From the NCBI GenBank assembly GCA_044508215.1, contig JBIQID010000004.1, positions 7,747-71,746 on the forward strand: a DNA stretch of 64,000 nucleotides, read 5' to 3'. Source of the DNA: JAEZFI01 sp044508215. GTDB lineage: Bacteria; Actinomycetota; Acidimicrobiia; Acidimicrobiales; Microtrichaceae. Positions 7,519 through 16,364 of this stretch are shown here, piece after piece. The position numbers and the translations under genes were made by a program. Below the pieces are notes generated by a model. The model saw nothing but the letters and a program-made list of their open reading frames with translations, searched no databases and was not told where the DNA came from. Numbering within the stretch: the stretch's first letter is position 1; each line of letters starts with the position of its first letter.

Positions 7519-7998
7519 TCACTGCCCCTTCCAGGCCGCCTCGTCGGCGAAGAACCGCGGGTCGATCTCGCCTGGCGCCAGAGGCCGCATGATGAGGTCG
7601 AGTGCCGTCCACATCATCCGCGAGCTGGGCAGCAGCAGGACCGGCAGCACTGCGGCCGGCAGCACCGCCGCGATCACGAGCGGCATGGTCTCGATGTCGG
7701 GGACCATCACGATCGACGTGACGATCAGGCTCACGAACGTGATCGAGAACGTGAAGATGGTGTTCAGGCCGATGTAGCCGATCACGTGGCCCTCGACGCG
7801 CTGGTACTTCATGTCGCAGGTGGGGCAGCGGTCCACGACGAAGAACCACTTGCGGACCACCCGGCCCCCGCCGCAGATCGGGCAGCGGTGGAAGAAGCCC
7901 CGCAGCAGCATGCGGAGGTTGCTGACCCCGATGAGCGACGACGTCGGTCGTGGCTGGTTCCGGGCGGCGCCGCTCCGGCCCGGCCCGCGGGCGCTCAC
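7519..7998 (-). CDS. DUF983 family membrane protein
   Basis: 159 residues. An N-terminal pair of zinc-knuckle motifs (CPICGG and CPTCDM) precedes two transmembrane segments (about 75-97 and 103-122), the layout of DUF983 proteins. The family's biochemical role is not settled. The first about 28 residues before MLLRGFFHRC are low-complexity, and an internal start there is possible. I keep the GTG at 7998 because it overlaps the preceding stop as GTGA, a typical coupled arrangement. The gene follows a DUF77-like gene in a two-gene operon. Confidence 0.75.
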   Translation of the reverse strand: MSARGPGRSGAARNQPRPTSSLIGVSNLRMLLRGFFHRCPICGGGRVVRKWFFVVDRCPTCDMKYQRVEGHVIGYIGLNTIFTFSITFVSLIVTSIVMVPDIETMPLVIAAVLPAAVLPVLLLPSSRMMWTALDLIMRPLAPGEIDPRFFADEAAWKGQ

Positions 7999-8252
7999 AG
8001 CGTTCGGGCGACGTGCAGCTCGACGGACGTGGCGCCGGCGGCCATCGCGGAGCGGACCACGTCCGCCATCGCGAGGCTGACCGCTTGCACCGGTCCCTGC
8101 ACCGCCGTGCCCGACGGCTGGTCCGAGGGGGTGAGGCCCGCTCGTTCGACCGCCTCGGTGGCCGCCTGGCGGGCCGAGGCAGCACCGTCGAACGAGGCGC
8201 CGGCCGGCTGCTCCACGGTGAACTCGACGCGGATCTGCTGGGCCGGCTGCAT
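7995..8252 (-). CDS. DUF77/MTH1187-like thiamine-binding-type small protein (tentative)
   Basis: 85 residues. The alternating pattern VEFTVEQ...TEAVERAGL...PSGTAVQG...ADVVRSAMAAGATSVELHV fits the ferredoxin-like DUF77 (MTH1187/YkoF) fold, some members of which bind thiamine. The match is by pattern only, so the name is tentative. The ATG start is 8 nt after TAGGCT. The stop overlaps the GTG of the DUF983 gene (GTGA), so both are one operon. It is divergent from the BMP transporter operon. Confidence 0.6.
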   Translation of the reverse strand: MQPAQQIRVEFTVEQPAGASFDGAASARQAATEAVERAGLTPSDQPSGTAVQGPVQAVSLAMADVVRSAMAAGATSVELHVARTL

Positions 8253-8260
8253 GCCTCTGG

Positions 8261-8266
8261 AGCCTA
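8261..8266 (-). promoter_or_regulatory. -10 element of leaderless DUF77-like/DUF983 operon
   Basis: TAGGCT on the minus strand, 8 nt before the ATG at 8252, with no Shine-Dalgarno site. Confidence 0.5.
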
Positions 8267-8366
8267 CCGGCGAAGGCCGCGAGTCGGTCCGGGGCCGATG
8301 CGGTGGCGCCGCGCGCCCTCCGCTAGCTTCGGCGCCCGTCCCCCGACGCCAGGAGGCCTGAGCCTG

Positions 8367-9494
8367 ATGAGGAAGAAGAGGTGGATCGCAGCGATCGGTC
8401 TGCTCGCTGCGATGTCGATGGTCGGAGCTGCGTGCGGCGACGACGGTGACGACACGGCCGGCGACGGCGGTGGTGGGAACGGCGACGGCGGCGACAAGCT
8501 GAAGGCCGCGTGGATCTACGTCGGGCCGACCAACGACGGTGGCTGGACGACCGCCCACGACAACGGGCGCAAGGCCGTCGAGGAGGCCCTCGGCGACAAG
8601 GTGGAGACCACCTACAAGGAGAACGTCCCCGAGGGGCCCGAGACCGCGCAGGTGATCGAGGACCTCATCAAGGACGGCAACACGATCATCTTCTCGACCT
8701 CGTTCGGCTTCAGCGACGCGGTCAAGGCGGCTGCGGAGGCCCATCCGGACGTCCACTTCGAGCAGGCGACCGGTGCCGAGACCGCCGAGAACCTCGCCAC
8801 CTACTACGGCGCGGGTGAGGACAGCCTGTTCCTCGCCGGCATGGCCGCCGGCGCCGCCACGGAGAACGGCACGATCGGCTTCACCGCCCCGTTCCCGATC
8901 CCCGAGGTGATCCGCCACGTCAACGCCTACACGCTGGGTGCCCGCTCGGTGCGGGCCGACGCCCAGGTGAAGGTCGTCTGGGTGAACTCGTGGTTCGCCC
9001 CGGCCGAGGAGCGTGCTGCCGCCGAGACGCTGATCAACGAGGGTGCCGACGTCATCGCCTCCGGCGGCGACAGCCCGGCGCCCGGCGAGGCCGCGAAGGC
9101 GGCCGGCGTGCCGTGGACCGGCTACGACTCCGACCAGTCGGAGAACTTCCCCGAGATCTGGCTGACCGCAGCGGTCTACGACTGGGGCCCCTACTACATC
9201 GACCGGGTCCAGAAGGCCCTGGACGGCGAGTGGGAGACGGGCGAGTACTACGGGAACATCGCCGACGGCTTCACCGACATCGCACCGTTCGGCGAGCTCG
9301 TGAGCGAGGAGACCCGCGCCGCCATCGAGGAGAAGAAGAAGGAGCTCATCGAGACGCCTCTCTCTTCCTTCCGGGGCCCGATCGCCGACCAGGACGGCAA
9401 GGAGAGGGTCGCTGCAGGGGAGATCCCGCCGCTCTCCGACCTCTTGACGATGGACTGGTTCGTCGAGGGCGTCGTGGGCGACCCGACGGGCTGA
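8367..9494 (+). CDS. BMP-family ABC transporter substrate-binding lipoprotein
   Basis: 375 residues. A signal peptide ends in the lipobox GAAC (about Cys22). A Gly/Asp-rich linker follows, then a periplasmic-binding fold of the BmpA/PnrA family (WIYVGPTNDGGWT, then FSTSFGFSDAV, GYDSDQ). Characterised BMP proteins bind purine nucleosides, though other ligands are known. The ATG at 8367 has an AGGAGG site 10 nt upstream. It is the first gene of a four-gene importer operon, with 25 bp to the ATPase. The ligand is inferred from family and is uncertain. Confidence 0.9.
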   Translation: MRKKRWIAAIGLLAAMSMVGAACGDDGDDTAGDGGGGNGDGGDKLKAAWIYVGPTNDGGWTTAHDNGRKAVEEALGDKVETTYKENVPEGPETAQVIEDLIKDGNTIIFSTSFGFSDAVKAAAEAHPDVHFEQATGAETAENLATYYGAGEDSLFLAGMAAGAATENGTIGFTAPFPIPEVIRHVNAYTLGARSVRADAQVKVVWVNSWFAPAEERAAAETLINEGADVIASGGDSPAPGEAAKAAGVPWTGYDSDQSENFPEIWLTAAVYDWGPYYIDRVQKALDGEWETGEYYGNIADGFTDIAPFGELVSEETRAAIEEKKKELIETPLSSFRGPIADQDGKERVAAGEIPPLSDLLTMDWFVEGVVGDPTG

Positions 9495-9519
9495 TCCCAG
9501 CCCATCCAGCGCGCGCCCG

Positions 9520-11076
9520 ATGGGAGCGACCGAGCACGACACGACCGCCGGGGCCGAGGCCCCGGCGGTCCGCGTCTCGGGCATCACGAAGCGCTTCCCC
9601 GGCGTCGTCGCGAACGAGGACGTCCACCTCGAGGTCCGGCGAGGGGAGATCCACGCGCTCCTCGGTGAGAACGGCGCGGGGAAGTCGACCCTCTCCAACG
9701 TGCTCACCGGCCTGTACCAGCCGGACGAAGGCGAGATCCACGTCGGGGGGCGCCAGGTCGTGTTCGGGTCGCCCCGCGACGCGATCGACGCCGGGATCGG
9801 GATGGTGCACCAGCACTTCCGGCTGGTGCCGTCGTTCACGGTGGCGGAGAACGTCGCCCTCGGCGAGGCGGGTCGCTTCCGCCCCGGCGACTACGAGCGC
9901 CGCGTCCGCGAGCTGTCGGCGCGCCACGGGCTCGAGGTCGATCCCACGGCCCGGGTCTGGCAGCTCTCGGTGGGCGAGCAGCAGCGCGTCGAGCTGCTGA
10001 AGGTCCTGTCCCGCGGCGCCGACGTGCTGATCCTCGACGAGCCGACCGCCGTCCTCACCCCGCAGGAGTCCGAGGCGCTCTTCGAGGCGCTCCGGACGTT
10101 CGCCGCCGAGGGACGGGCGGTGGTGTTCATCTCGCACAAGCTCGACGAGGTCACGGCGGTGTCCGACCGCGTCACCGTGCTGCGCGACGGCCGCACGGTG
10201 GGCACGGTGGAGGCGCGCGACACCGACGCACGCGAGCTGGCGCGACTGATGGTTGGCCGCGACGTGGTGTTCCACCACGACGACCTCGCCGAGCGGGCCG
10301 ACATCGACCTCGACCGGACGCTGCTCGACGTCCGGGGGATCAGCGCGCTCGACGACCGGGGCCAACAGGCGCTGCGCGACGTCTCCGTGGCGGTGCACGC
10401 CGGCGAGATCGTGGGGATCTGCGGGGTGGCGGGGAACGGCCAGCGCGAGCTGGCGGAGGTGATCTCCGGCATGCGGGGCGCGCAGACCGGCGAGGTCGTC
10501 GTCGACGGCCGACGGCTGAAGGCCGGCGACCCGCGCGACGCCATCCACGCGGGCGTCGGGCACATCCCCGAGGACCGGCTGCACACCGGCCTGGCAGCCA
10601 GCGCCAGCATCGAGGAGAACCTCGTCCTCAAGTCGTACCGCTCCGCCCCGGTGGCGGCCGGTCCGTTCCTGCGACGCGGGTGGATCCGCGGGAACGCCCA
10701 GCGGTTGATGGAGCGGTTCGACGTGAAGGCGCCCGCGCCGACCACGCCCACCCGCCTGCTCTCGGGCGGCAACGTGCAGAAGGTGGTGCTCGCCCGTGAG
10801 CTCTCCCTCGACCCGAAGGTCCTGATCGCGGCCTCGCCGACACGTGGCCTCGACGTGGGCGCCATCGAGACCGTCCGCCACCTGCTGCTCGAGCAGGCCC
10901 GCTCCGGCATGGGGATCCTCCTGATCAGCGAGGAGCTCGACGAGGTGCTGGCCCTGGCGGACCGGATCGTGGTGCTCGCCGGCGGCGCGGTCGTGGGGGA
11001 GGTCCGGAGGGGCGAGGCGGACGTCGAGGAGCTCGGCCTGATGATGGGCGGGCGCGCCCGCGGGTCGGCGGCGTGA
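9520..11076 (+). CDS. BMP-type ABC importer, double ATP-binding protein
   Basis: 518 residues with two ABC domains in tandem, as in RbsA/NupO-type ATPases. The first domain has Walker A GENGAGKS, signature LSVGEQQR and Walker B LILDEPTA. The second has the degenerate A-loop CGVAGNGQRE and signature LSGGNVQK, but Walker B reads LIAASPTRGLD, a normal change for the second half of this class. It energises the importer with the two permeases that follow. The stop overlaps the next start (GTGA). The Shine-Dalgarno site is weak. Confidence 0.93.
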   Translation: MGATEHDTTAGAEAPAVRVSGITKRFPGVVANEDVHLEVRRGEIHALLGENGAGKSTLSNVLTGLYQPDEGEIHVGGRQVVFGSPRDAIDAGIGMVHQHFRLVPSFTVAENVALGEAGRFRPGDYERRVRELSARHGLEVDPTARVWQLSVGEQQRVELLKVLSRGADVLILDEPTAVLTPQESEALFEALRTFAAEGRAVVFISHKLDEVTAVSDRVTVLRDGRTVGTVEARDTDARELARLMVGRDVVFHHDDLAERADIDLDRTLLDVRGISALDDRGQQALRDVSVAVHAGEIVGICGVAGNGQRELAEVISGMRGAQTGEVVVDGRRLKAGDPRDAIHAGVGHIPEDRLHTGLAASASIEENLVLKSYRSAPVAAGPFLRRGWIRGNAQRLMERFDVKAPAPTTPTRLLSGGNVQKVVLARELSLDPKVLIAASPTRGLDVGAIETVRHLLLEQARSGMGILLISEELDEVLALADRIVVLAGGAVVGEVRRGEADVEELGLMMGGRARGSAA

Positions 11077-12218
11077 GGGCTCCGATCCTCCCGTCGGTGC
11101 GGGGCGTGCGCCTCCAGCGTCGCGTCGACGTGCCCTGGTGGCTGTCCTGGGTCGTCCCGCTCGGGTCGTTCGTCGGCGCGCTCGTGGTCGGCGGCGTGGT
11201 CATCGCGCTCTCCGGGAACGACCCGTTCGACACCTACCAGCGGATCGTCGAGCGCGGGTTCACCTCCGACGGCGCGCTCTCGGCGACCCTCACCTCCGCG
11301 ACCCCGCTGCTCTTCACCGGGCTCGCAGCCGCCGCCGCCTTCAAGATGGGCCTGTTCAACATCGGTGGCGAGGGGCAGTTCACGATCGGCGCCGTCGCCT
11401 CCTCGTGGGTGGGTCTTCGGTTCGGCGCCGACCTGGGCGTGGGGGCGATCCCCCTCATGGTCCTCGCCGGCGTGGCGGGCGGCGCTGTCTGGGCGGCGAT
11501 CCCCGGACTCCTCCGTGCCTTCGCCTCGACGAACGAGATCATCACGTCGCTGATGCTCAACTACGTGGCGGGTCTGTTCGCCTCGTACCTCATCTTCAAC
11601 AGCCGCTCGTACTGGCGGAGCTTCGAGGGGACGGGGAGGGTGTTCCCGCAGGGGAAGATGCTCCCGATCGACGCCTGGTGGGAGCCGGTCGAGGTCGGGC
11701 CGCTCTCCATCCCACTCGGCTACCTGCTCGGCGTCGCCGCCGCGATCGTCGTGTGGCTCCTGTACCGGACCACGCGGTTCGGCTTCGAGCTGCGGGTGAT
11801 CGCCGACTCCCCCGGCGCAGCTCGCTACGCGGGCATGCGGAACCGGCGGAAGATCGTGGCCGTCATGGGCCTGTCGGGTGCGCTCGCCGGCATCGGCGGA
11901 GCGAGCGACGTGGGCGACGTGCGCCACGTGCTCGACCCGAAGGGCGTGTCGCAGGCGGGCTACGGCTACGCCGGCATCGTGGTGGCGGCGCTCGCACGGC
12001 TGAACCCGATCGCTGTCGTGCCGGTGTCGATCCTGCTGGGCGGGCTCGCGAACGCCGGTCGCTCGCTGCAGGGCCCCGACTTCCCGGCCGGCCTGGTCGG
12101 CACGCTGCAGGGGCTCATCCTCTTCTTCACCCTCGGCGGTGAGGTGCTGGCCCGCTACCGGGTCCACCGGGTCCGGGTGGCGACCGCCGAGCGGGGCGCA
12201 GCGGAGGCCCCGGCGTGA
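11073..12218 (+). CDS. BMP-type ABC importer permease 1
   Basis: 381 residues, polytopic with about 8-10 hydrophobic segments, and the BPD_transp_2 motifs NIGGEGQFTIGAVAS and ASTNEIITSLMLNYV. This is the NupP/YufP-like subunit. The GTG start overlaps the ATPase stop, and its own stop overlaps the second permease (GTGA), so the subunits are translated as a block. Function follows the substrate-binding protein: probably nucleoside-type import. Confidence 0.92.
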   Translation: MRAPILPSVRGVRLQRRVDVPWWLSWVVPLGSFVGALVVGGVVIALSGNDPFDTYQRIVERGFTSDGALSATLTSATPLLFTGLAAAAAFKMGLFNIGGEGQFTIGAVASSWVGLRFGADLGVGAIPLMVLAGVAGGAVWAAIPGLLRAFASTNEIITSLMLNYVAGLFASYLIFNSRSYWRSFEGTGRVFPQGKMLPIDAWWEPVEVGPLSIPLGYLLGVAAAIVVWLLYRTTRFGFELRVIADSPGAARYAGMRNRRKIVAVMGLSGALAGIGGASDVGDVRHVLDPKGVSQAGYGYAGIVVAALARLNPIAVVPVSILLGGLANAGRSLQGPDFPAGLVGTLQGLILFFTLGGEVLARYRVHRVRVATAERGAAEAPA

Positions 12219-13174
12219 ACAGCAACCTGTTCGTGGTGATCGCCGCCTCTGCGGTGTTCTACGGCACCCCGCTCGTGTTCGCCGCCCTCGGCGAGGTGCT
12301 CACCGAACGGTCCGGCGTCCTCAACCTGGGCGTCGAGGGGATGATGCTGATGGGCGCGGTCACCGCCGCGTACACGTCGACGCGAGCCCCCGGGCCCACC
12401 TGGGTGGTCCTCATCCTGTGCCTCGGCGCTGCGATGCTGGCGGGCGCGCTGGCCGCGGCGCTGCACGCCGTGCTCGTGATCACGTTCCGCGTGAACCAGA
12501 CCGTCTCCGGCCTGGCGCTCACGATCTTCGCCGGGGTCACCGGCCTCTCCTCCTACCTGGCGCGGACCTGGAACGTGTCGGAGCGCCCCGTGCCGCACCA
12601 GTTCCGCAAGCTCGACGTGTTCGGCCTCGCCGACCTCCCCGTCGTCGGCCCGGTGCTCTTCGGGCAGACCGCGCTCACCTACCTCTCGTGGGTCCTCGTG
12701 GCCGTGGCCTCGTGGTACCTGTTCCGCACCCGGGCGGGCCTCCACGTCCGAGCTGTCGGCGAGTCGCCGGCGACGGCCGACGCGATGGGCATCGACGTGG
12801 TGCGCACGCGGTACCTGCACACGATCGCCGGCGGGGCGCTCGCGGGGATCGGTGGCCTCTGCTTCTCCCTGGCGATCGTGCCCACCTGGGTCGACGGCGT
12901 GACCGCTGGGCGGGGCTGGATCGCGATCGCGCTCGTCATCTTCGGGTTCTGGCGGCCCGGCCTCACCCTCGTCGGCGCCTACCTGTTCGGCGCCTTCTCC
13001 AGCCTCGGCCTGACCCTCCAGGCACGGGGCGTGGGGATCGCCCCGCAGGCGCTCGACGCCCTTCCGTACCTCATGACCATCGCCGTGCTGGTGGTGGTGT
13101 CGTCGGGCTGGTCGAAGCGCCGCATGGGCGCTCCCGCCTCCCTCGGCATCCCCTACGAGCGCGAGGAGCGCTGA
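12215..13174 (+). CDS. BMP-type ABC importer permease 2
   Basis: 319 residues, polytopic, with the BPD_transp_2 signature GEVLTERSGVLNLGVEGMML near the N-terminus and an internal FRVNQTVSGLALTIFA segment. This is the NupQ/YufQ-like partner of permease 1. The GTG start overlaps the previous stop by GTGA. It ends the four-gene operon, and an inverted repeat lies about 20 bp after the stop. Confidence 0.92.
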   Translation: MNSNLFVVIAASAVFYGTPLVFAALGEVLTERSGVLNLGVEGMMLMGAVTAAYTSTRAPGPTWVVLILCLGAAMLAGALAAALHAVLVITFRVNQTVSGLALTIFAGVTGLSSYLARTWNVSERPVPHQFRKLDVFGLADLPVVGPVLFGQTALTYLSWVLVAVASWYLFRTRAGLHVRAVGESPATADAMGIDVVRTRYLHTIAGGALAGIGGLCFSLAIVPTWVDGVTAGRGWIAIALVIFGFWRPGLTLVGAYLFGAFSSLGLTLQARGVGIAPQALDALPYLMTIAVLVVVSSGWSKRRMGAPASLGIPYEREER

Positions 13175-13193
13175 ACCGCCACCCGGCTCGCCT

Positions 13194-13219
13194 ACGTCAC
13201 GCTGACGTGGCCGCTTTTT
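13194..13219 (+). terminator. Inverted repeat followed by a short T-run
   Basis: ACGTCA-CGC-TGACGT is a perfect 6-bp inverted repeat (13194-13208). It is followed after 6 nt by TTTTT (13215-13219), 20 bp past the last permease. It could terminate the importer operon. The same repeat could also be an operator for the gene at 13259. Confidence 0.45.
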
Positions 13220-13244
13220 GGGGGCGCGCCAGCGACCGCGGGTA

Positions 13245-13250
13245 TACGGT
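13245..13250 (+). promoter_or_regulatory. -10 element of leaderless HExxH lipoprotein gene
   Basis: TACGGT, 8 nt before the ATG at 13259. TATACG overlaps it two bases earlier. Confidence 0.45.
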
Positions 13251-13258
13251 TCCCGCGC

Positions 13259-14455
13259 ATGTGGGGGTCGGATCGGGGTCGGGCATGGCGGACGAGGTCG
13301 ATGCCACGGGTACGGCGGATGCGGCGGGACGGCGGCGGCGTGCGGATGCGCGCCGGATGGTTCGGAGCGGCGTTGGTCGCGGTGGCGATCACCGCGAGCT
13401 GCACGCCGCCGCCCACGCTCACGCCCGAGCAGCAGATCGCTCAGATCATCGCCTTCGTGGAGCAGGTGCGCGGGCACCAGTTCGTGACTCCGCCGCAGAT
13501 CGAGTTCCTCGACGACGCCGCGTTCCGCGCCGACGTCCTCGCTCAGCTCGCCGCTGCTGAGCCCGAGGTCCAGAAGGCGGAGACCATCTTCAGGGCGACC
13601 GGGTGGATGTCGCCGGGCGACAGCCTCTGGGCGAAGTACCAGATCGCCTTCGGCGGAGCCGTGGTGGGCTACTACGACCCGGCGACCGGCGTGCTGAAGG
13701 TGCGGGGGACCGCCATGACCCCGTACCGCCGGGAGATCATCGCCCACGAGCTGACCCACGCCCTCGACGACCAGGTCCACGACCTCGACGTCGAGCTGGG
13801 CGACTCGTTCCTCAGCGAGGAGCGCTTCGCTGCCCTGGTCGCGATCGAGGGGTCTGCCAGCCGGGTCCACACCGCCTACACCAGCTCGCTGAGCGCGTTC
13901 GAGCAGCTGCAGAGCCTGCAGGAGCAGCTCGAGATGGGCAGCGATCCGGCGTTGTTCACCGTGCCCCTCGCGCTCCTCACCTTCACCCAGGCGCCGTACC
14001 TGCGCGGCGCCACGTTCAGCAACCAGGTCACGGCGCAACTCGGCGTCCCCGCCGGCGTGGACCAGACGCTCGAGCGGTACCCGTCCACCGCCGAGCAGGC
14101 CTTCGACACCCAGAAGTACCTCGCGGACGAGCCTGCCGTCCCCGTGGCGGTGCCGCCCGCCGAGGGAACGGTGGTGGAGAGCGGCACGTGGGGGCAGTTC
14201 CTCCTCACCCTGCTGATCCGCAACGGCATCGCGCTCGACCAGGTCGACCCGGTCACGCACGGGTGGGCCGGCGACGCGTACGTGGCGTGGGAAGACGGCT
14301 CGCAGGACTGCCTCCGGCTGGACACCCGCATGGACACGCCGACGCAGGCGGACGCGCTGCGTGCCGCGCTGGCCTCGTGGGCGTCGACCCGTCCGGCGGC
14401 GAGCGTGTCCGAGCTCGACCCCTCGACCGTCAGGGTGACGACCTGCGTGGGATGA
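13259..14455 (+). CDS. Putative HExxH zinc-metalloprotease-like lipoprotein
   Basis: 398 residues from the leaderless-type ATG. The signal peptide proper starts at an internal Met (13346) and ends in the lipobox TASC. The long Arg-rich n-region before it is unusual, and the true start may be 13346. HELTHALDDQ (about residues 163-172) supplies the zinc-binding HExxH. AIEGSAS about 40 residues later could supply the third Glu ligand of a gluzincin-type site. No named family was recognised, and peptidase activity is inferred from the motif only. It is transcribed toward the GH20 gene with a 22-bp gap. Confidence 0.7.
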   Translation: MWGSDRGRAWRTRSMPRVRRMRRDGGGVRMRAGWFGAALVAVAITASCTPPPTLTPEQQIAQIIAFVEQVRGHQFVTPPQIEFLDDAAFRADVLAQLAAAEPEVQKAETIFRATGWMSPGDSLWAKYQIAFGGAVVGYYDPATGVLKVRGTAMTPYRREIIAHELTHALDDQVHDLDVELGDSFLSEERFAALVAIEGSASRVHTAYTSSLSAFEQLQSLQEQLEMGSDPALFTVPLALLTFTQAPYLRGATFSNQVTAQLGVPAGVDQTLERYPSTAEQAFDTQKYLADEPAVPVAVPPAEGTVVESGTWGQFLLTLLIRNGIALDQVDPVTHGWAGDAYVAWEDGSQDCLRLDTRMDTPTQADALRAALASWASTRPAASVSELDPSTVRVTTCVG

Positions 14456-14477
14456 GCCCGCACCTCGCTCCTGCACC

Positions 14478-16364
14478 GTGAGCGTCCCCATGGCCGACCC
14501 CTCCGTGGCGGCGCTCGTGCCGCGCCCACGCGGATGGGCGCCCGCCGACGGCTGGTCGCTGCCCGGTCCGCTCGAGGTCGTCGACGAAGGGGCTGGGGCT
14601 GGCGACCCAGCGGTCACGCGCCTCCGCTCCGCGTGGCCCGCCGCCGGTGGCCCACCGACCGAGGTCCGGCTCGCCGTCGCTGCCCCCGGGGGCGCGCTGC
14701 GACTCGGGGTGGACGAGTCGCACCGCATCGCGATCGATGCCGACGGGGTGCGGATCGAGGCGCCGAACGAGGTGGCGGCGCGCCGGGCGGTCGAGACGGT
14801 CCTCCAGCTCGCCCGAGGCGGCCGGCTGCCGCACGGGGTGATCGAGGACGCGCCCGCGCACCCGTGGCGCGGGTTGCTGGTCGACGTGTGCCGGCACTGG
14901 ATCGGTCCCGAGCGGGTGATGGCGACCATCGACGCGATGGCTGCGGTGAAGCTCGACGTCCTCCACCTCCACCTGAGCGACGACCACGCCTTCCGACTGG
15001 AGTGCAGCCGGTACCCGCGGCTGCACGAGCTGGGGTCCGACGGTAGGTGGTACTCGCGGGACGATGTCGCAGCGGTGGTCGAGCACGCCGCGGCAGCCGG
15101 GATCCGCGTCGTGCCGGAGATCGACGTGCCCGGCCACACCACCTCCTGGCTGGTGGGCCATCCCGAGCTGGCCGCGACGCCCGGGCCCTTCGAGCTGCGC
15201 CGGACGGCGGGCATCGCCACCGTGGCGCTGCACCCCACCTCGCCCGAGGTCAGGAAGGTGATCGCGGGGGTGCTCGACGAGCTGGTCGAGCAGTTCCCCG
15301 ACGCCTACCTCCACATCGGAGGCGACGAGGTGTCGCCGGAGGCGTGGCCCGGCATCGACGCACCCAGCGCCCAGGAAGAGCTCACCGATGCGGTGGCCCG
15401 GATGGTGCTCGAGCGGGGGCGCACGCCGATCGTGTGGGACGACGCCTGGCACCCCGGGCTGCCCGACGGCGTCGTCACCCAGGTGTGGCGCGGCCACCGA
15501 CGGCTCCGCCACATCGCAGCAGCGGGTGGTCCCGTCCTGTGGTCCTCTCCCTACTACCTGGACCTGGGCTACGACCCGCGGCACCTCCACCAGCACCCGC
15601 TCGCAGATGCGGTGACCGCCGCCGCGGCTCGGGAGCGGATCGCGGGCGATCCGCGGGTGGGGGAGTGGGGCGATCTGTTGCGCCACATGGACCGCGAGTG
15701 GGACGCCACCGTGGCGGAGGACCCGCCCGCCGAGGTCGCCGCCGCGGCGGTGCTGGGTGGGGAGGCGTGCCACTGGACCGAGCTGACCCCCGAGCACCTC
15801 TTCGACCTCCGCACCTGGCCGCAGGCGGCCGCCGTCGCGGACGTCTTGTGGTCGGGTGATGCCACCGATGCGGACCACCTCCACGATCGCCTCCACGCGG
15901 TCGGCGCGTTCCTCTCCGCCACCACCCCGGTGGACCCAGAGGGCGACCGGCGGTCTGCGTGGCTGCGGCTCGCCGGAGGCGACGAGGAGCTCGCCGCTGC
16001 GATCGACGTGGTCGCAGGCTGCTGCGAGCCGGTGAAGTGGTACGCCCGCCATGCGCACCTCCCGGACGAGAGGATCGACGGCCCGTTCGATCGGTTCGTC
16101 GACGCCCTCGCACCCACCGCCCGCGACCTCGTGCGGATCGAGGAGGGTGTCGACCCGCAGGCGCTCCTGCCCACCTGGCGCTACGCGGCGCGCACGATCC
16201 TGGAGGCAGGCGTGGGGGAGGGGTCGCCGCTCGCAGAGGTGCAGGCGGTGGCGGAACGCCTCCTCGCGATCTGCGACGGAGAGGTGCCGGAGCGACCCCC
16301 GGTCCTCGGCGAGGTGGTCGTGGCCGTCAGCGTCCCGCTCCGGGAGAGGGGAGCGAGGCCGTGA
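14478..16364 (+). CDS. Family 20 glycoside hydrolase (beta-N-acetylhexosaminidase)
   Basis: 628 residues. A small N-terminal alpha/beta domain (GH20b, about 10-125) precedes the catalytic barrel starting HPWRGLLVDVCRHWI. HLHLSDDHAFRLE, PEIDVPGHT and the catalytic Asp-Glu pair in HIGGDEV (about 283-284) are present, which is diagnostic of GH20. The enzyme releases terminal GlcNAc or GalNAc by substrate-assisted catalysis. No signal peptide is visible, so it is probably cytosolic and may act on imported or recycled wall sugars. The GTG start has no clear ribosome site. The stop overlaps the GNAT gene (GTGA). Confidence 0.9.
   Translation: MSVPMADPSVAALVPRPRGWAPADGWSLPGPLEVVDEGAGAGDPAVTRLRSAWPAAGGPPTEVRLAVAAPGGALRLGVDESHRIAIDADGVRIEAPNEVAARRAVETVLQLARGGRLPHGVIEDAPAHPWRGLLVDVCRHWIGPERVMATIDAMAAVKLDVLHLHLSDDHAFRLECSRYPRLHELGSDGRWYSRDDVAAVVEHAAAAGIRVVPEIDVPGHTTSWLVGHPELAATPGPFELRRTAGIATVALHPTSPEVRKVIAGVLDELVEQFPDAYLHIGGDEVSPEAWPGIDAPSAQEELTDAVARMVLERGRTPIVWDDAWHPGLPDGVVTQVWRGHRRLRHIAAAGGPVLWSSPYYLDLGYDPRHLHQHPLADAVTAAAARERIAGDPRVGEWGDLLRHMDREWDATVAEDPPAEVAAAAVLGGEACHWTELTPEHLFDLRTWPQAAAVADVLWSGDATDADHLHDRLHAVGAFLSATTPVDPEGDRRSAWLRLAGGDEELAAAIDVVAGCCEPVKWYARHAHLPDERIDGPFDRFVDALAPTARDLVRIEEGVDPQALLPTWRYAARTILEAGVGEGSPLAEVQAVAERLLAICDGEVPERPPVLGEVVVAVSVPLRERGARP

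Noticed and set aside
12155..15238. About 1000-codon minus-strand open frame across permease 2, the HExxH gene and the GH20 gene
   Set aside because: It runs antisense to three genes with clear motifs. Composition is that of a shadow frame.
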